Assembly (NCBI RefSeq): GCF_002217395.1
Contig: NZ_MUHD01000041.1
Span: 1-37,365, forward strand
Direction: 5' to 3'
From: Flavobacterium plurextorum
GTDB taxonomy: Bacteria > Bacteroidota > Bacteroidia > Flavobacteriales > Flavobacteriaceae
Length of the DNA stretch: 37,365 bases
Under the pieces are notes generated by a model. The model saw only the letters and a list, made by a program, of their open reading frames with translations, searched no databases and was not told the DNA's origin. The number at the start of each line of letters is the position of its first letter. The stretch's first letter is position 1. The position numbers and the translations under genes were made by a program. Positions 1-8,364 of the stretch are shown piece after piece.

Positions 1-45
1 AAATTGAGGCTTTTATTTATATTACGTTTGAGTTTTTTATTGAAA

Positions 46-2136
46 TTATTTCTGATATTTCTTTTCCTTTAAAACATAAGAGGCAGTTTGATAGTAAGAA
101 ATCGTTTCATTTACCAAGCTGAGTTTTTCAGTTTTTAACGGAATTTCGTCATAGTCAACTTGAAATTCTGGAGCAACTCCTGTTTTCGGATTTATTTTCA
201 GTGAAAACTGTTTAACTTGCTGTTTAGGAGATAAAACGGTTAATACATTGTCTTTTATTAAGCCTAAATCTTGGTAAGTGGCAATAAAAGCTCGTGGTTT
301 GTAATTGTCTTTAAAAACGTCCTGACCAAAGAATTTACTTTTATAGTCAAAATGCAATAAGCCAAATAATGTTGGCATAATGTCTATTTGCGACATTAGT
401 TTATTGAATTTTTGAGGTTTTCCATTTGGAGTGTAAATAATTGCTGGAATTCGGTATTTATCCAAAGGCAGTTCCGTTTTTCCTGCACTTGAAGCGCAAT
501 GATCCGCCACAATTACAAAAATAGTGTTATTAAACCAAGGCTGTTTGCGAGCCATTTCAAAAAATCGGCTTAAGGCATAATCAGTATATTTTACACCTCC
601 GTCGCGAGATTTTATATCGCCTGGAATGTCAATTTTATTATTAGGATATGTAAAAGGTCTGTGATTGCTGACCGTCATAATATGATTAAAGAATGGTTTA
701 TTTTCTTTAGCTTCGGCTGTCATTATTTTCACCGCTTTTTTATACATATCTTCATCACATACACCCCAAACATTAGAAAATGTGATTTCTTCAGGTGAAA
801 AACTTGATTTGTCTATAATTTGATAATCATTTCCAGAATAAAAATCTTTCATATTATCAAAGAAAGCATCACCGCCATACATAAACTTCACATTGTATCC
901 TTTTTGTTTAAAAAGCGCTCCAGTTGAAAATTTATTTTTATTATCCTCTCTTTTTACAACACTTTCTCCCGCAGTTGGAGGCAGACATAAAGTTACCGCT
1001 TCAAGACCGCGAACAGTTCTGTTTCCGGCAGCATACAAATTGGTAAACTGAAGACTTTTTTGTGACAAACTGTCTAAAAAAGGAGTAATGTTTTGCGAGT
1101 TTCCATAAGCTTTCATGAAATCGGCGCTTAAACTTTCGATTGTAATTAAAACAACATTTTTGCGTATTTCAGCCGAGTCGCTTTTGATTTCGTGAGTTGT
1201 GTCTTCTGGAGAAGCAATAGGCAATTGCTCTTTTAGAATAGCAAAAGCTTTGTCGTGCGGAATTGTTTTATAAAACTTGAAATAGTCAAGTTTGCTGTTT
1301 TGAAAAGCCAGATAGAACTTATAGATGCCGTTTGATTGTAATTCATTAACAAAAACATTCTTTGAGTTTTCAGTTTTAGATAAAGTTGGAATAGCGATTA
1401 AAGAAATCAGAAATAAACCCCAATATACACCTGAGATTTGAAGTTTCTCTTTTAAAGTTGGAATTTCATAGATGTAATTTTTTGTTTTTTTCAGGATATA
1501 ATAAGTTATCATTCCTGTAACCAAAAATAGAGCTGAAAAGATTGGAACTACAGGATAAGACTGCATAATGTTTCCAATTACTTCATTTGTGTAAATCAAA
1601 TAATTAACAGCTATAAAGTTGTATTTTACTCCAAATTCATTCCAAAAAAAGTATTCACTTAAACCATTTTGAAGAATTAATAAAACGTAAAGAAAAATTA
1701 CAAAGGCAAAAAGCCAGAATCTAATTTTATCTCTCCATTTAGGAAGAAAAAGCATAAGACCAAAAAGAACCGTTTTGATTCCTATAAAAATTAAAACTAT
1801 TTTAGGTAAAGCACCTCCATATTGATCAAAAACACTTTTTCCTGAAGCAACATATAAAAAGGCTGCGATAAAAACACCTAGAATAATATACCCTGAAGGC
1901 TTGTTGTATTTTGAATTTGAAATAAAAATTAGATATAACCAAAGAAAAAAGCTAGCAACTGTAAAAACGAAAAAATCGGAAATTAAACCTAGAAAAAAGA
2001 TTTTTAAGCTTTCAAGCAGTGAGAAAGATGTTTGTGTAATAGGATGAAAAAATAGAACAATTCGTAATAGTAAACTGATAATGAAATAGAACAATGCCAG
2101 GTGGTAAAATGGGCTAAGCTTTTTGTAGAATGTCAT
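46..2136 (-). CDS. LtaS/MdoB-family membrane phosphoglycerol transferase (sulfatase fold)
   Basis: The 696-aa protein has about five hydrophobic segments in residues 10-215 and another near 238-250, followed by an extracytoplasmic alkaline-phosphatase/sulfatase-fold domain from about 327. Catalytic features of the LtaS family are visible: Glu334 in TIESLS, the likely nucleophile Thr374 in GNRTVRGLEA, and Asp545-His546 in VIVADHCASS. Family members move phosphoglycerol or phosphoethanolamine-type groups onto envelope polymers. Gram-negative Bacteroidota lack classical lipoteichoic acid, so the acceptor is unknown and a glycan or lipid head group is only inferred. It is divergent from the two-component system at 2332-4395. 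A TAATTTTG -7-like element (complement of 2153-2160) precedes the ATG closely. Family assignment is firm; substrate is not. Confidence 0.88.
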   Translation of the reverse strand: MTFYKKLSPFYHLALFYFIISLLLRIVLFFHPITQTSFSLLESLKIFFLGLISDFFVFTVASFFLWLYLIFISNSKYNKPSGYIILGVFIAAFLYVASGKSVFDQYGGALPKIVLIFIGIKTVLFGLMLFLPKWRDKIRFWLFAFVIFLYVLLILQNGLSEYFFWNEFGVKYNFIAVNYLIYTNEVIGNIMQSYPVVPIFSALFLVTGMITYYILKKTKNYIYEIPTLKEKLQISGVYWGLFLISLIAIPTLSKTENSKNVFVNELQSNGIYKFYLAFQNSKLDYFKFYKTIPHDKAFAILKEQLPIASPEDTTHEIKSDSAEIRKNVVLITIESLSADFMKAYGNSQNITPFLDSLSQKSLQFTNLYAAGNRTVRGLEAVTLCLPPTAGESVVKREDNKNKFSTGALFKQKGYNVKFMYGGDAFFDNMKDFYSGNDYQIIDKSSFSPEEITFSNVWGVCDEDMYKKAVKIMTAEAKENKPFFNHIMTVSNHRPFTYPNNKIDIPGDIKSRDGGVKYTDYALSRFFEMARKQPWFNNTIFVIVADHCASSAGKTELPLDKYRIPAIIYTPNGKPQKFNKLMSQIDIMPTLFGLLHFDYKSKFFGQDVFKDNYKPRAFIATYQDLGLIKDNVLTVLSPKQQVKQFSLKINPKTGVAPEFQVDYDEIPLKTEKLSLVNETISYYQTASYVLKEKKYQK

Positions 2137-2152
2137 AATAGATTATTTTGGG

Positions 2153-2160
2153 CAAAATTA
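2153..2160 (-). promoter_or_regulatory. Candidate -7 element for the LtaS-like gene
   Basis: The reverse strand reads TAATTTTG, matching the Bacteroidota TAnnTTTG -7 consensus, 17 bases before the ATG. No convincing -33 TTTG lies at the usual distance, so this is tentative. Confidence 0.4.
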
Positions 2161-2331
2161 AGGTTGATAAATTAATAATAGATGAAGTTATACTTTTACC
2201 TTACTTAGTGTTAACTTAATGTTTTCTTAAGATTATGCTTGCAGGTTATTCTGATGAGTTTTAATGTTTTGAGAAATTTAAAATTTTTATCTTTGACTGG
2301 TCCAAAAGTAAAAATTTTAATAAAAAAACAT

Positions 2332-2997
2332 ATGCATATTTTAATCGTAGAAGATGAGTTAGGTATCGTTCAGTTTTTGCAGCAAGGACTGCAGGAAGAA
2401 GGTTATAAGGTTACTACAGCAAATGACGGTTCTAAAGGCTTTGAATTAACGCAGGAGCAAAAGTTTGATTTGATTTTATTAGATTGGATGCTTCCTAAAA
2501 TTAATGGTTTAGATTTATGCAAAGCAATTAGAATTAAAGATCAAATAACACCAATTATTTTTTTGACTGCTAAAGATACCGTACAAGAAACGATTGAAGG
2601 CTTAAAAGCGGGTGCAAATGATTACATTAAAAAACCTTTTAGTTTTGAAGAATTAGTAGAACGTATTAAAGTTCATTTTAGAAATAGAAAAGGAACAGAA
2701 GTTCTTTCGTTAGGTACAATTAAAATTGATTTATCAAAACATATAGTTTTGAAAAGCGACAAAGAAATTGCATTAACACAAAGAGAATTTGAATTGCTTA
2801 CGTACTTAATTAAGAATAAAGGAAAAGTTTGTACTCGAAATCAGATTTTGAAAGATGTTTGGGAAATTAATTTTGAATATGATACAGGTGTAATTGACGT
2901 TTTTATGAATGCCATTCGTAAAAAATTGAAGCTGAAAATAGAAGAGGATTACATAAAAACAATTCGCGGTATTGGTTACATCGCTAACGACTTATAA
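2332..2997 (+). CDS. OmpR-family response regulator
   Basis: A 221-aa DNA-binding response regulator. The receiver domain spans about residues 1-115, with the acidic pocket at Glu7-Asp8, phosphoacceptor Asp51 in LILLDWMLP, a Thr in FLTAKD and the conserved Lys in IKKPFSFEEL. A winged-helix effector domain follows, with ALTQREFELLTYL and the C-terminal IRGIGYIA wing. The frame is open further upstream to 2239, but the conserved receiver begins exactly at the ATG at 2332, and the extra 31 residues are low-complexity, so that start is chosen. The gene abuts the sensor kinase: its stop codon is immediately followed by the next ATG, implying translational coupling. The signal and target genes cannot be read from the sequence. 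Confidence 0.92.
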   Translation: MHILIVEDELGIVQFLQQGLQEEGYKVTTANDGSKGFELTQEQKFDLILLDWMLPKINGLDLCKAIRIKDQITPIIFLTAKDTVQETIEGLKAGANDYIKKPFSFEELVERIKVHFRNRKGTEVLSLGTIKIDLSKHIVLKSDKEIALTQREFELLTYLIKNKGKVCTRNQILKDVWEINFEYDTGVIDVFMNAIRKKLKLKIEEDYIKTIRGIGYIANDL

Positions 2998-4395
2998 ATG
3001 GTACAGCTTTCTTTTAAAAATAGAATTGCATTAAATTATATTATTACTACAGGTTTATTGATTGTGGCAGTTTTTTCGGTTATTTATTCTATCGTAAAAC
3101 ATACCGTTTACAGTCATATTGATGAAAAAATAAAAGTTGAAATTCAGAATCATTTAGACGAAATAAAAGTCGTAAACGGCAAAGTAATCCTAATTGATGC
3201 CGAAGAATGGAAGGAACGCGAGCATAATACTGTAGACGTGAATCCTGTTTTTGTAGAGTTCTTAGATTTGAAGAAAAGAGTAATTGAAAAAGCTCCCAAT
3301 TTAAAAACAGAAACACTTCAATTTAAAGACTCTGTCGAAGATTATGAATTGTTTGATACCATGATGGGAGATCATGCAATTAGACAAATTCAAGTTTCAC
3401 TTCATGTTAATAATAAAAAAATAGGATACGTTATTGTTGCAATGTCGTTGGCCGACTCAAAAATGGTGCTTAATAATTTGTTCGAAATTATGAGTTTGTC
3501 ATTTTTAGGGATTCTGCTGCTGTTGTTTTTTATTGCTCGTTTTTTTGCAGGAAGAAGTATAAAACCAATAAACGCAATCATAAATACATCGCGAATTATT
3601 ACCAAAGACAATTTAAAAGCACGTATTCCGCTGCCCAAAACGCGGGACGAATTATACACGCTTTCAAAGACCATAAACAATTTATTAAATAGGATTGAAG
3701 ATGCAATTGAACGCGAAAAGCAATTTACTTCAGACGCTTCTCATGAATTAAGAACGCCTCTAACAGTTATTAAAGGTACGCTTGAAGTTCTTATACGTAA
3801 ACCTCGTGATAATAAAGAATATGAAGAAAAAATCAATTATTGTATTCGTGAAGTAGATCATTTAAATTTATTGGTAGATCAGTTGTTATTAATGGCTCGA
3901 TTTGAAAATCAAAAGCAAGATGTTAATACAGAATTAGTCTACTTAAATGCGATAATTTTAGATGTTCTGACTTTGAATTCTGAGAAAATTAAGAGCAAGC
4001 AGATCAACATTAAATTTGAAGCAGAAAAGGACTATTATGTGCATTCTGATAATTTTCTGGTTATTACGATTTTGAGAAATATTATTTCAAATGCGATTAA
4101 ATATACAGAAAGTAAAGGTGAAGTTTCTATTTTGTTATTCAAACAAAATGGCAAAACAAGCTGTAAAATTTCTGATAACGGAATTGGTATTGCCAAAGAA
4201 GATCTAGAGAATATTTTTAATCCATTTTTTAGATCCAAATCTACAGAGCATCCTGAAATTAAAGGAACTGGTTTAGGATTGTCTATCGTAAAAAGAATTA
4301 CAGATTTGCTGGATATAAAATTCAAGATTGAGAGTAAAATTGATGTTGGAACATCAGTTATTTTAGTTTTTAACGAAGAGGAGAAAACGTTATAG
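2998..4395 (+). CDS. Membrane sensor histidine kinase
   Basis: A 465-aa HAMP-HisKA-HATPase kinase. Transmembrane helices at about residues 13-33 and 161-183 bracket a periplasmic sensor of roughly 125 residues with no motif I recognise. HAMP follows at about 184-236. The H-box SDASHELRTPLTVIKG places the phosphorylated His at residue 249. The N-box is near NIISNAIKYT (361-370), G1 is DNGIGI (393-398) and G2 is GTGLGLSIV (423-431). It should phosphorylate the adjacent response regulator. It lies just upstream of the his leader, but a separate promoter at 4472-4503 argues that his is not simply read through from this pair. The stimulus is unknown; CusS/PcoS-like architecture is a loose resemblance only. 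Confidence 0.92.
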   Translation: MVQLSFKNRIALNYIITTGLLIVAVFSVIYSIVKHTVYSHIDEKIKVEIQNHLDEIKVVNGKVILIDAEEWKEREHNTVDVNPVFVEFLDLKKRVIEKAPNLKTETLQFKDSVEDYELFDTMMGDHAIRQIQVSLHVNNKKIGYVIVAMSLADSKMVLNNLFEIMSLSFLGILLLLFFIARFFAGRSIKPINAIINTSRIITKDNLKARIPLPKTRDELYTLSKTINNLLNRIEDAIEREKQFTSDASHELRTPLTVIKGTLEVLIRKPRDNKEYEEKINYCIREVDHLNLLVDQLLLMARFENQKQDVNTELVYLNAIILDVLTLNSEKIKSKQINIKFEAEKDYYVHSDNFLVITILRNIISNAIKYTESKGEVSILLFKQNGKTSCKISDNGIGIAKEDLENIFNPFFRSKSTEHPEIKGTGLGLSIVKRITDLLDIKFKIESKIDVGTSVILVFNEEEKTL

Positions 4396-4471
4396 TAGAT
4401 TGAAAGAATGCAATGAAATTAGGGCTTGAGCTTTTTTTTAACAATAAACTATCGTTAAGTTATATTAAAAA

Positions 4472-4503
4472 TTGCTTTTTTATGAAATTAACTATTATAT
4501 TTG
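4472..4503 (+). promoter_or_regulatory. Promoter of the his operon (Bacteroidota type)
   Basis: TTG at 4472-4474 and TATATTTG at 4496-4503 fit the -33/-7 pattern, with a 21-base spacer. Transcription would begin near 4510, leaving about 30 bases before the leader ATG at 4539. Confidence 0.65.
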
Positions 4504-4538
4504 CAAACGAATCAAAGAATTATAAAACAAACCAAACA

Positions 4539-4598
4539 ATGATTTCAAATCAATTACATCATCATCATTTTCATTATTGCTCTCAGGCGATGTGTTAA
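4539..4598 (+). CDS. hisL: his operon leader peptide (attenuator)
   Basis: This short reading frame encodes 19 residues, MISNQLHHHHFHYCSQAMC, with four consecutive His codons and a fifth after one Phe. It starts about 30 bases downstream of a promoter, is followed 29 bases after its stop by a strong intrinsic terminator, and precedes hisG. This is the classic arrangement of histidine attenuation: when charged tRNA-His is scarce the ribosome stalls in the His run and the terminator is prevented from forming. The frame is open further upstream, to 4413, but that extension crosses the promoter, so the internal ATG is the real start. The peptide itself probably has no function beyond being translated. 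The gene name is by analogy to enterobacterial hisL; there is no sequence homology beyond the His run. Confidence 0.9.
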   Translation: MISNQLHHHHFHYCSQAMC

Positions 4599-4627
4599 TG
4601 GTATGTGTGTAAATCATCATATTTTAA

Positions 4628-4659
4628 AACCCGTTTGAGTACATCAAACGGGTTTTTTT
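4628..4659 (+). terminator. his attenuator terminator
   Basis: An 11-bp perfect stem (arms 4628-4638 and 4644-4654) with a five-base loop is followed by a run of T (4653-4659). It sits between the His-rich leader and hisG, so it is the regulated terminator. A competing antiterminator could not be assigned confidently by eye. Confidence 0.9.
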
Positions 4660-4707
4660 ATACCAATTCTTTGTACTCAAACTATTAATTCAAAAAAAAA
4701 CTAAAAA

Positions 4708-5565
4708 ATGAGTACTTTAAAAATTGCAATTCAAAAATCAGGTCGTTTAAACGAAGACAGCATTCAGATTCTAAAAGACTGCGGTATTTCAATCAACAAC
4801 GGAATCGATCAGTTAAAAGCCGAAGCTTCTAATTTTCCTCTTGAAGTTTTATATTTAAGAAACTCTGATATTCCTCAGTATTTAATTGATGGAGTAGTCG
4901 ATTTGGCAATTGTCGGCGACAATCTTTTGGTCGAAAAAGGCAAAGAAATTGAAGTGGTACAGCGATTAGGATTTTCAAAATGCAAAGTTTCTGTAGCGGT
5001 TCCTAAAACCTTCGAATATAATTCGGTTCAAGATTTGGCAGGATTACGAATCGCAACCTCTTATCCAAACACAGTTAACGAATATTTTAATTCTTTTGGA
5101 GTAACAGTAGATATTCACCAAATTTCAGGTTCTGTAGAAATTGCTCCAAACATTGGTCTTGCCGATGCTATTGTTGACATCGTTTCAAGCGGAAGTACTT
5201 TATTCAAAAATAATTTAAAAGAAGTAGAAGTGATTTTGAAAAGTGAAGCAGTTTTAGCTGTTTCGCCAAAAGTTTCACCAGAGATTCAAAAACACATTGA
5301 TACCTTAAAATTCAGAATACAATCAGTTTTAAGAGCAAGAAATTCAAAATATATCTTGATGAACGTTCCAAACGAAAAAATTGATGAAATAGGAAAAATT
5401 CTTCCCGTTTTAAGAAGTTTAACCGTTTTACCATTAGCACAGGAAGGTTGGAGCAGCGTACACTCGGTAATTGATAAAGATACTTTCTGGGATGTAATTG
5501 ATAAACTGAAAGATGCAGGTGCAGAAGGAATTTTAGTTTGCCCAATTGAAAAAATGGTTCTTTAA
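4708..5565 (+). CDS. hisG: ATP phosphoribosyltransferase, long form
   Basis: HisG condenses ATP with PRPP to phosphoribosyl-ATP, the committed and feedback-controlled step of histidine synthesis. The 285-residue protein opens with KIAIQKSGRLNEDSIQILKDCG, carries the DLAIVGDNLLVEKG segment near residue 70 and the PRPP-binding region around DIVSSGSTLF (about residues 158-168). The C-terminal part (about 210-285), including GWSSVHSVIDKDTFWDVI and GAEGILVCPIEKM, is the ACT-like regulatory domain of the long HisG form. It should therefore work without a HisZ partner and be inhibited by histidine, adding allosteric control to the attenuation control. It is the first structural gene after the attenuator. 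Confidence 0.96.
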   Translation: MSTLKIAIQKSGRLNEDSIQILKDCGISINNGIDQLKAEASNFPLEVLYLRNSDIPQYLIDGVVDLAIVGDNLLVEKGKEIEVVQRLGFSKCKVSVAVPKTFEYNSVQDLAGLRIATSYPNTVNEYFNSFGVTVDIHQISGSVEIAPNIGLADAIVDIVSSGSTLFKNNLKEVEVILKSEAVLAVSPKVSPEIQKHIDTLKFRIQSVLRARNSKYILMNVPNEKIDEIGKILPVLRSLTVLPLAQEGWSSVHSVIDKDTFWDVIDKLKDAGAEGILVCPIEKMVL

Positions 5566-5566
5566 A

Positions 5567-5667
5567 TGCGCTTAGCGCACTTTAGGCAATAAGCTTTAAG
5601 CTTTACGCCAGAAAAAAAATAGAAAAAGTTAATAAAGCCTAAAGCCTGCAGCTTAAGGCTTAAAGCC
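5567..5667. repeat. Inverted-repeat hairpins in the hisG-hisD spacer
   Basis: A small TGCGC-TTA-GCGCA hairpin (5567-5579) directly follows the hisG stop. Next is a larger imperfect hairpin with arms 5585-5601 and 5651-5667 (14 of 17 positions pair), built from repeats of the AAGCTTTAAGC/GGCTTAAAGCC type. There is no T run, so a terminator is unlikely. Confidence 0.7.
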
Positions 5668-5675
5668 AAAGAATA

Positions 5676-6959
5676 ATGAATAAAATAGACAATCCAAAAC
5701 AAGATACTTGGTTAGAAATCTTAAAAAGACCAACTCAAACTATTGATGATATTGAGGTTACAGTAAAGGAAATTTTTAAAGAAGTACAGAAAAAAGGTGA
5801 TGAAGCTGTTGCAAAATACACTTCGATTTTTGATGGGATTTCTTTAAACAATTACGAAGTTTCAATAGAGGAAATAAATGAAGCAATTGCTTTGATTCCA
5901 AATGAATTAAAAGAAGCTATTCAACTGGCAAAAGACAATATTTACAAATTTCACAGTGCTCAGAAAACTGATCGAGTTGAAATCGAAACAATTGAAGGTG
6001 TAACTTGCTGGCAGGAGAAAAGACCAATTCAAAAAATTGGATTGTATATTCCAGGCGGAACAGCTCCTTTATTTTCAACCGTTTTAATGCTTGCTGTTCC
6101 TGCTGAAATTGCAGGCTGTAAAGAAATCGTGTTGTGTTCGCCGCCAGATAAAACAGGAAAAATAAACCCAGCGATTTTGTATGCTGCAAATTTATGCGGT
6201 GTAACTAAAATTTTAAAAGTAGGCGGAATTCAGGCAATTGCAGGAATGACTTTTGGTACACAGTCAATTCCTAAAGTGTATAAAATTTTCGGACCTGGAA
6301 ATCAGTTTGTAACTGTAGCAAAACAATTGGCTACTCAGTTTGGTGTTGCAATCGATATGCCTGCTGGACCCTCAGAATTGTTAATTGTTGCCGATGATAC
6401 TGCTGTACCAGCATTTGTAGCTTCAGATTTATTGTCACAGGCGGAACATGGAACAGATAGTCAAGTAATTTTAGTTTCGACTTCTAAAAGACTAATTGAC
6501 GCAGTAGAAAAGGAAATTCAATCTCAGGTTGAAGTGCTTCCAAGAAAAGCCATAGCAATAAAAGCAATCGAGAATTCGAAATTGATTTATGTCGAAAATG
6601 ATCAAATTGCTTTAGATTTAATTAATGAATATGGTCCTGAACACTTCATTATTTGCTCGCAATATGATGATTTTTATTGCAACGGAATTATAAATGCAGG
6701 ATCTGTTTTTATTGGAAATTATACGCCAGAAAGCGCAGGAGATTATGCTTCGGGAACAAATCACACGCTTCCTACAAATGGTTATGCAAAAAATTACAGC
6801 GGTGTAAATCTAGATAGTTTTACAAAATCAATGACATTTCAGAAAATATCCGAAAAAGGAATTCGAAACATTGGTAAAGCAATTGAAACTATGGCTGAAG
6901 CCGAAGGTTTACAAGCGCATAAAAATGCCATTACGTTGAGATTGAAGAGTTTAAAATAA
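5676..6959 (+). CDS. hisD: Histidinol dehydrogenase
   Basis: HisD performs the last two steps of the pathway, oxidising histidinol via histidinal to histidine with two NAD+ and a catalytic Zn2+. At 427 residues it has normal length. Recognisable segments are GLYIPGGTAPLFSTVLMLAVPA, VGGIQAIAGMTFGT, FGPGNQFVTVAKQ, DMPAGPSELLIVAD, LLSQAEHGTDSQ (a metal ligand His), EYGPEHFII with the catalytic Glu-His pair, and SAGDYASGTNHTLPT near the C-terminus. It follows hisG after a 110-base spacer containing hairpins, in the same orientation, and is cotranscribed by inference. Confidence 0.97.
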   Translation: MNKIDNPKQDTWLEILKRPTQTIDDIEVTVKEIFKEVQKKGDEAVAKYTSIFDGISLNNYEVSIEEINEAIALIPNELKEAIQLAKDNIYKFHSAQKTDRVEIETIEGVTCWQEKRPIQKIGLYIPGGTAPLFSTVLMLAVPAEIAGCKEIVLCSPPDKTGKINPAILYAANLCGVTKILKVGGIQAIAGMTFGTQSIPKVYKIFGPGNQFVTVAKQLATQFGVAIDMPAGPSELLIVADDTAVPAFVASDLLSQAEHGTDSQVILVSTSKRLIDAVEKEIQSQVEVLPRKAIAIKAIENSKLIYVENDQIALDLINEYGPEHFIICSQYDDFYCNGIINAGSVFIGNYTPESAGDYASGTNHTLPTNGYAKNYSGVNLDSFTKSMTFQKISEKGIRNIGKAIETMAEAEGLQAHKNAITLRLKSLK

Positions 6960-7048
6960 AAGATTAAAGAAAGACAAAAGAAAGAGTAAAGAAGCAAGAT
7001 TTTATAAAGTTTTTCATCTTGGTTCTAGTTTCTTAAAAAGACAAAACA

Positions 7049-8098
7049 ATGAGCACTTTTGATATAAATACAATTACGCGTGAAAACGTAAAATCTTTAA
7101 AGCCTTATTCTTCTGCCAGGGATGAGTTTGAGGATTTTGATACTGCTGAAATGATTTTTCTGGATGCCAATGAAAATCCGTTTCAAAATGGTGTAAACCG
7201 TTATCCAGACCCGCAGCAAAGTTCAGTTAAAGCAATTTTAGCTAAAAATAATAACGTAAAGCAAAGTCAGATTTTATTAGGAAATGGAAGTGATGAAGTT
7301 TTAGATTTGCTTTTTAGAGCTTTCTGTGAACCTAAGAAAGATAATATTATTTCGCTGCCGCCAACTTACGGAATGTATGGTGTTTTGGCAAATATCAACG
7401 CTGTAGAAAACAGAGAAATTTTACTTTCTAACGATTTCCAGCCGCAGGTTGAAAAGATTTTAGAAGCAGTTGACGAGAGTACAAAAATTATCTTTTTATG
7501 TTCGCCAAACAATCCAACTGGAAATTCATTTTTAGATGAAAGTGTTGTAAAACTGCTGCAGAATTTTAATGGATTGGTTGTTATTGATGAAGCTTATATT
7601 GACTTTTCTGATAAGGAAAGCTGGCTTGCAGAAATTGATGAATATCCAAATTTGGTTATTATACAAACGCTTTCAAAAGCCTATGGTCTGGCAGGAATTC
7701 GATTAGGAATCTGCTATGGATCTGAAGCTGTTATTTCGGTTTTAAACAAGATTAAACCGCCATATAATGTAAATGAATTAACGCAGCAAAGAGCTAAAGA
7801 ACGTTTAAAAGATGCTGAAAAAATTAAACAAGAAATAGCTTCTATTGTAAAACAAAGAGAGGAATTACTTAAGGTTTTACTTGAAGTAGGTTTTGTAGAA
7901 AAAGTGTATCCAACAGAAGTTAATTTTGTCTTGGTAAAAGTAGATGACGCAAATAAAAGATACGATCAGTTAATCAAAAAAGGAATTGTAATTCGAAACA
8001 GAACAACGCAGCCTTTATGCGAAAACTGTCTTCGTTTTACAATTGGAACAGAAGAAGAAAATGCTGTTTTAATTAAAGAATTAAAGTTATTAAGCTAA
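7049..8098 (+). CDS. hisC: Histidinol-phosphate aminotransferase
   Basis: A class-II-like PLP aminotransferase of 349 residues that converts imidazole acetol phosphate and glutamate to histidinol phosphate. Visible features are LDANENPF near the N-terminus, SPNNPTGNSF (residues 152-161), VIDEAYIDF with Asp180 and Tyr183 contacting PLP, and the Schiff-base Lys210 in TLSKAYGLAGIRLG. The C-terminal FTIGTEEEN matches the substrate-phosphate-binding Arg region seen in HisC (preceding residues LR). Position between hisD and hisB in a complete his operon separates it from aromatic or other aminotransferases. Confidence 0.96.
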   Translation: MSTFDINTITRENVKSLKPYSSARDEFEDFDTAEMIFLDANENPFQNGVNRYPDPQQSSVKAILAKNNNVKQSQILLGNGSDEVLDLLFRAFCEPKKDNIISLPPTYGMYGVLANINAVENREILLSNDFQPQVEKILEAVDESTKIIFLCSPNNPTGNSFLDESVVKLLQNFNGLVVIDEAYIDFSDKESWLAEIDEYPNLVIIQTLSKAYGLAGIRLGICYGSEAVISVLNKIKPPYNVNELTQQRAKERLKDAEKIKQEIASIVKQREELLKVLLEVGFVEKVYPTEVNFVLVKVDDANKRYDQLIKKGIVIRNRTTQPLCENCLRFTIGTEEENAVLIKELKLLS

Positions 8099-8106
8099 AA
8101 TTATTA

Positions 8107-8350
8107 GCTACAGATTTCACAGATTAAAATGATTTTTTTACGCGGATTTGGCAGATTAAAGCAGATTTGTTTTTGATTTTTGAATCTAAAAATAATCAGC
8201 GTGCATTTGCTTTAATCTTTTAAAATCTGCGTGAAAAAAAATAGTATTAATTAGTGACTCGAATGATAGCGAACAGGTGATGCAGATTCGCAGCAAAAGA
8301 AAAGAATAAACGCAAACGAAAAAATCATTTTAATCTGTGCAATCTGCGGC
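8107..8350. repeat. Large nested inverted-repeat element between hisC and hisB
   Basis: The outer arms are 8107-8138 and 8319-8350, each 32 bases with three mismatches; their inner 21 bases (8118-8138 and 8319-8339) are a perfect match. Inside lies a second imperfect pair built on ACGCGGATTTGGCAGATTAAAGCAGAT-like sequence (about 8139-8170 against about 8198-8234). The words CAGATT/AATCTG recur throughout. The element fills nearly the whole 266-base spacer. It has the form of a dispersed intergenic palindromic repeat (REP/MITE-like), with no open reading frame. Confidence 0.8.
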
Positions 8351-8364
8351 AGAAAATATAAACT

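Noticed and set aside
3089..4325. Reverse-strand open frames inside the sensor kinase gene, and similar ones inside hisG, hisB, hisF, leuA, ilvB and acs
   Set aside because: They are fully antisense to well-supported genes and their translations resemble no protein family.
4413..4538. Longer version of the his leader frame beginning at 4413
   Set aside because: The extension crosses the promoter at 4472-4503; the ATG at 4539 is the first in-frame start on the likely transcript.
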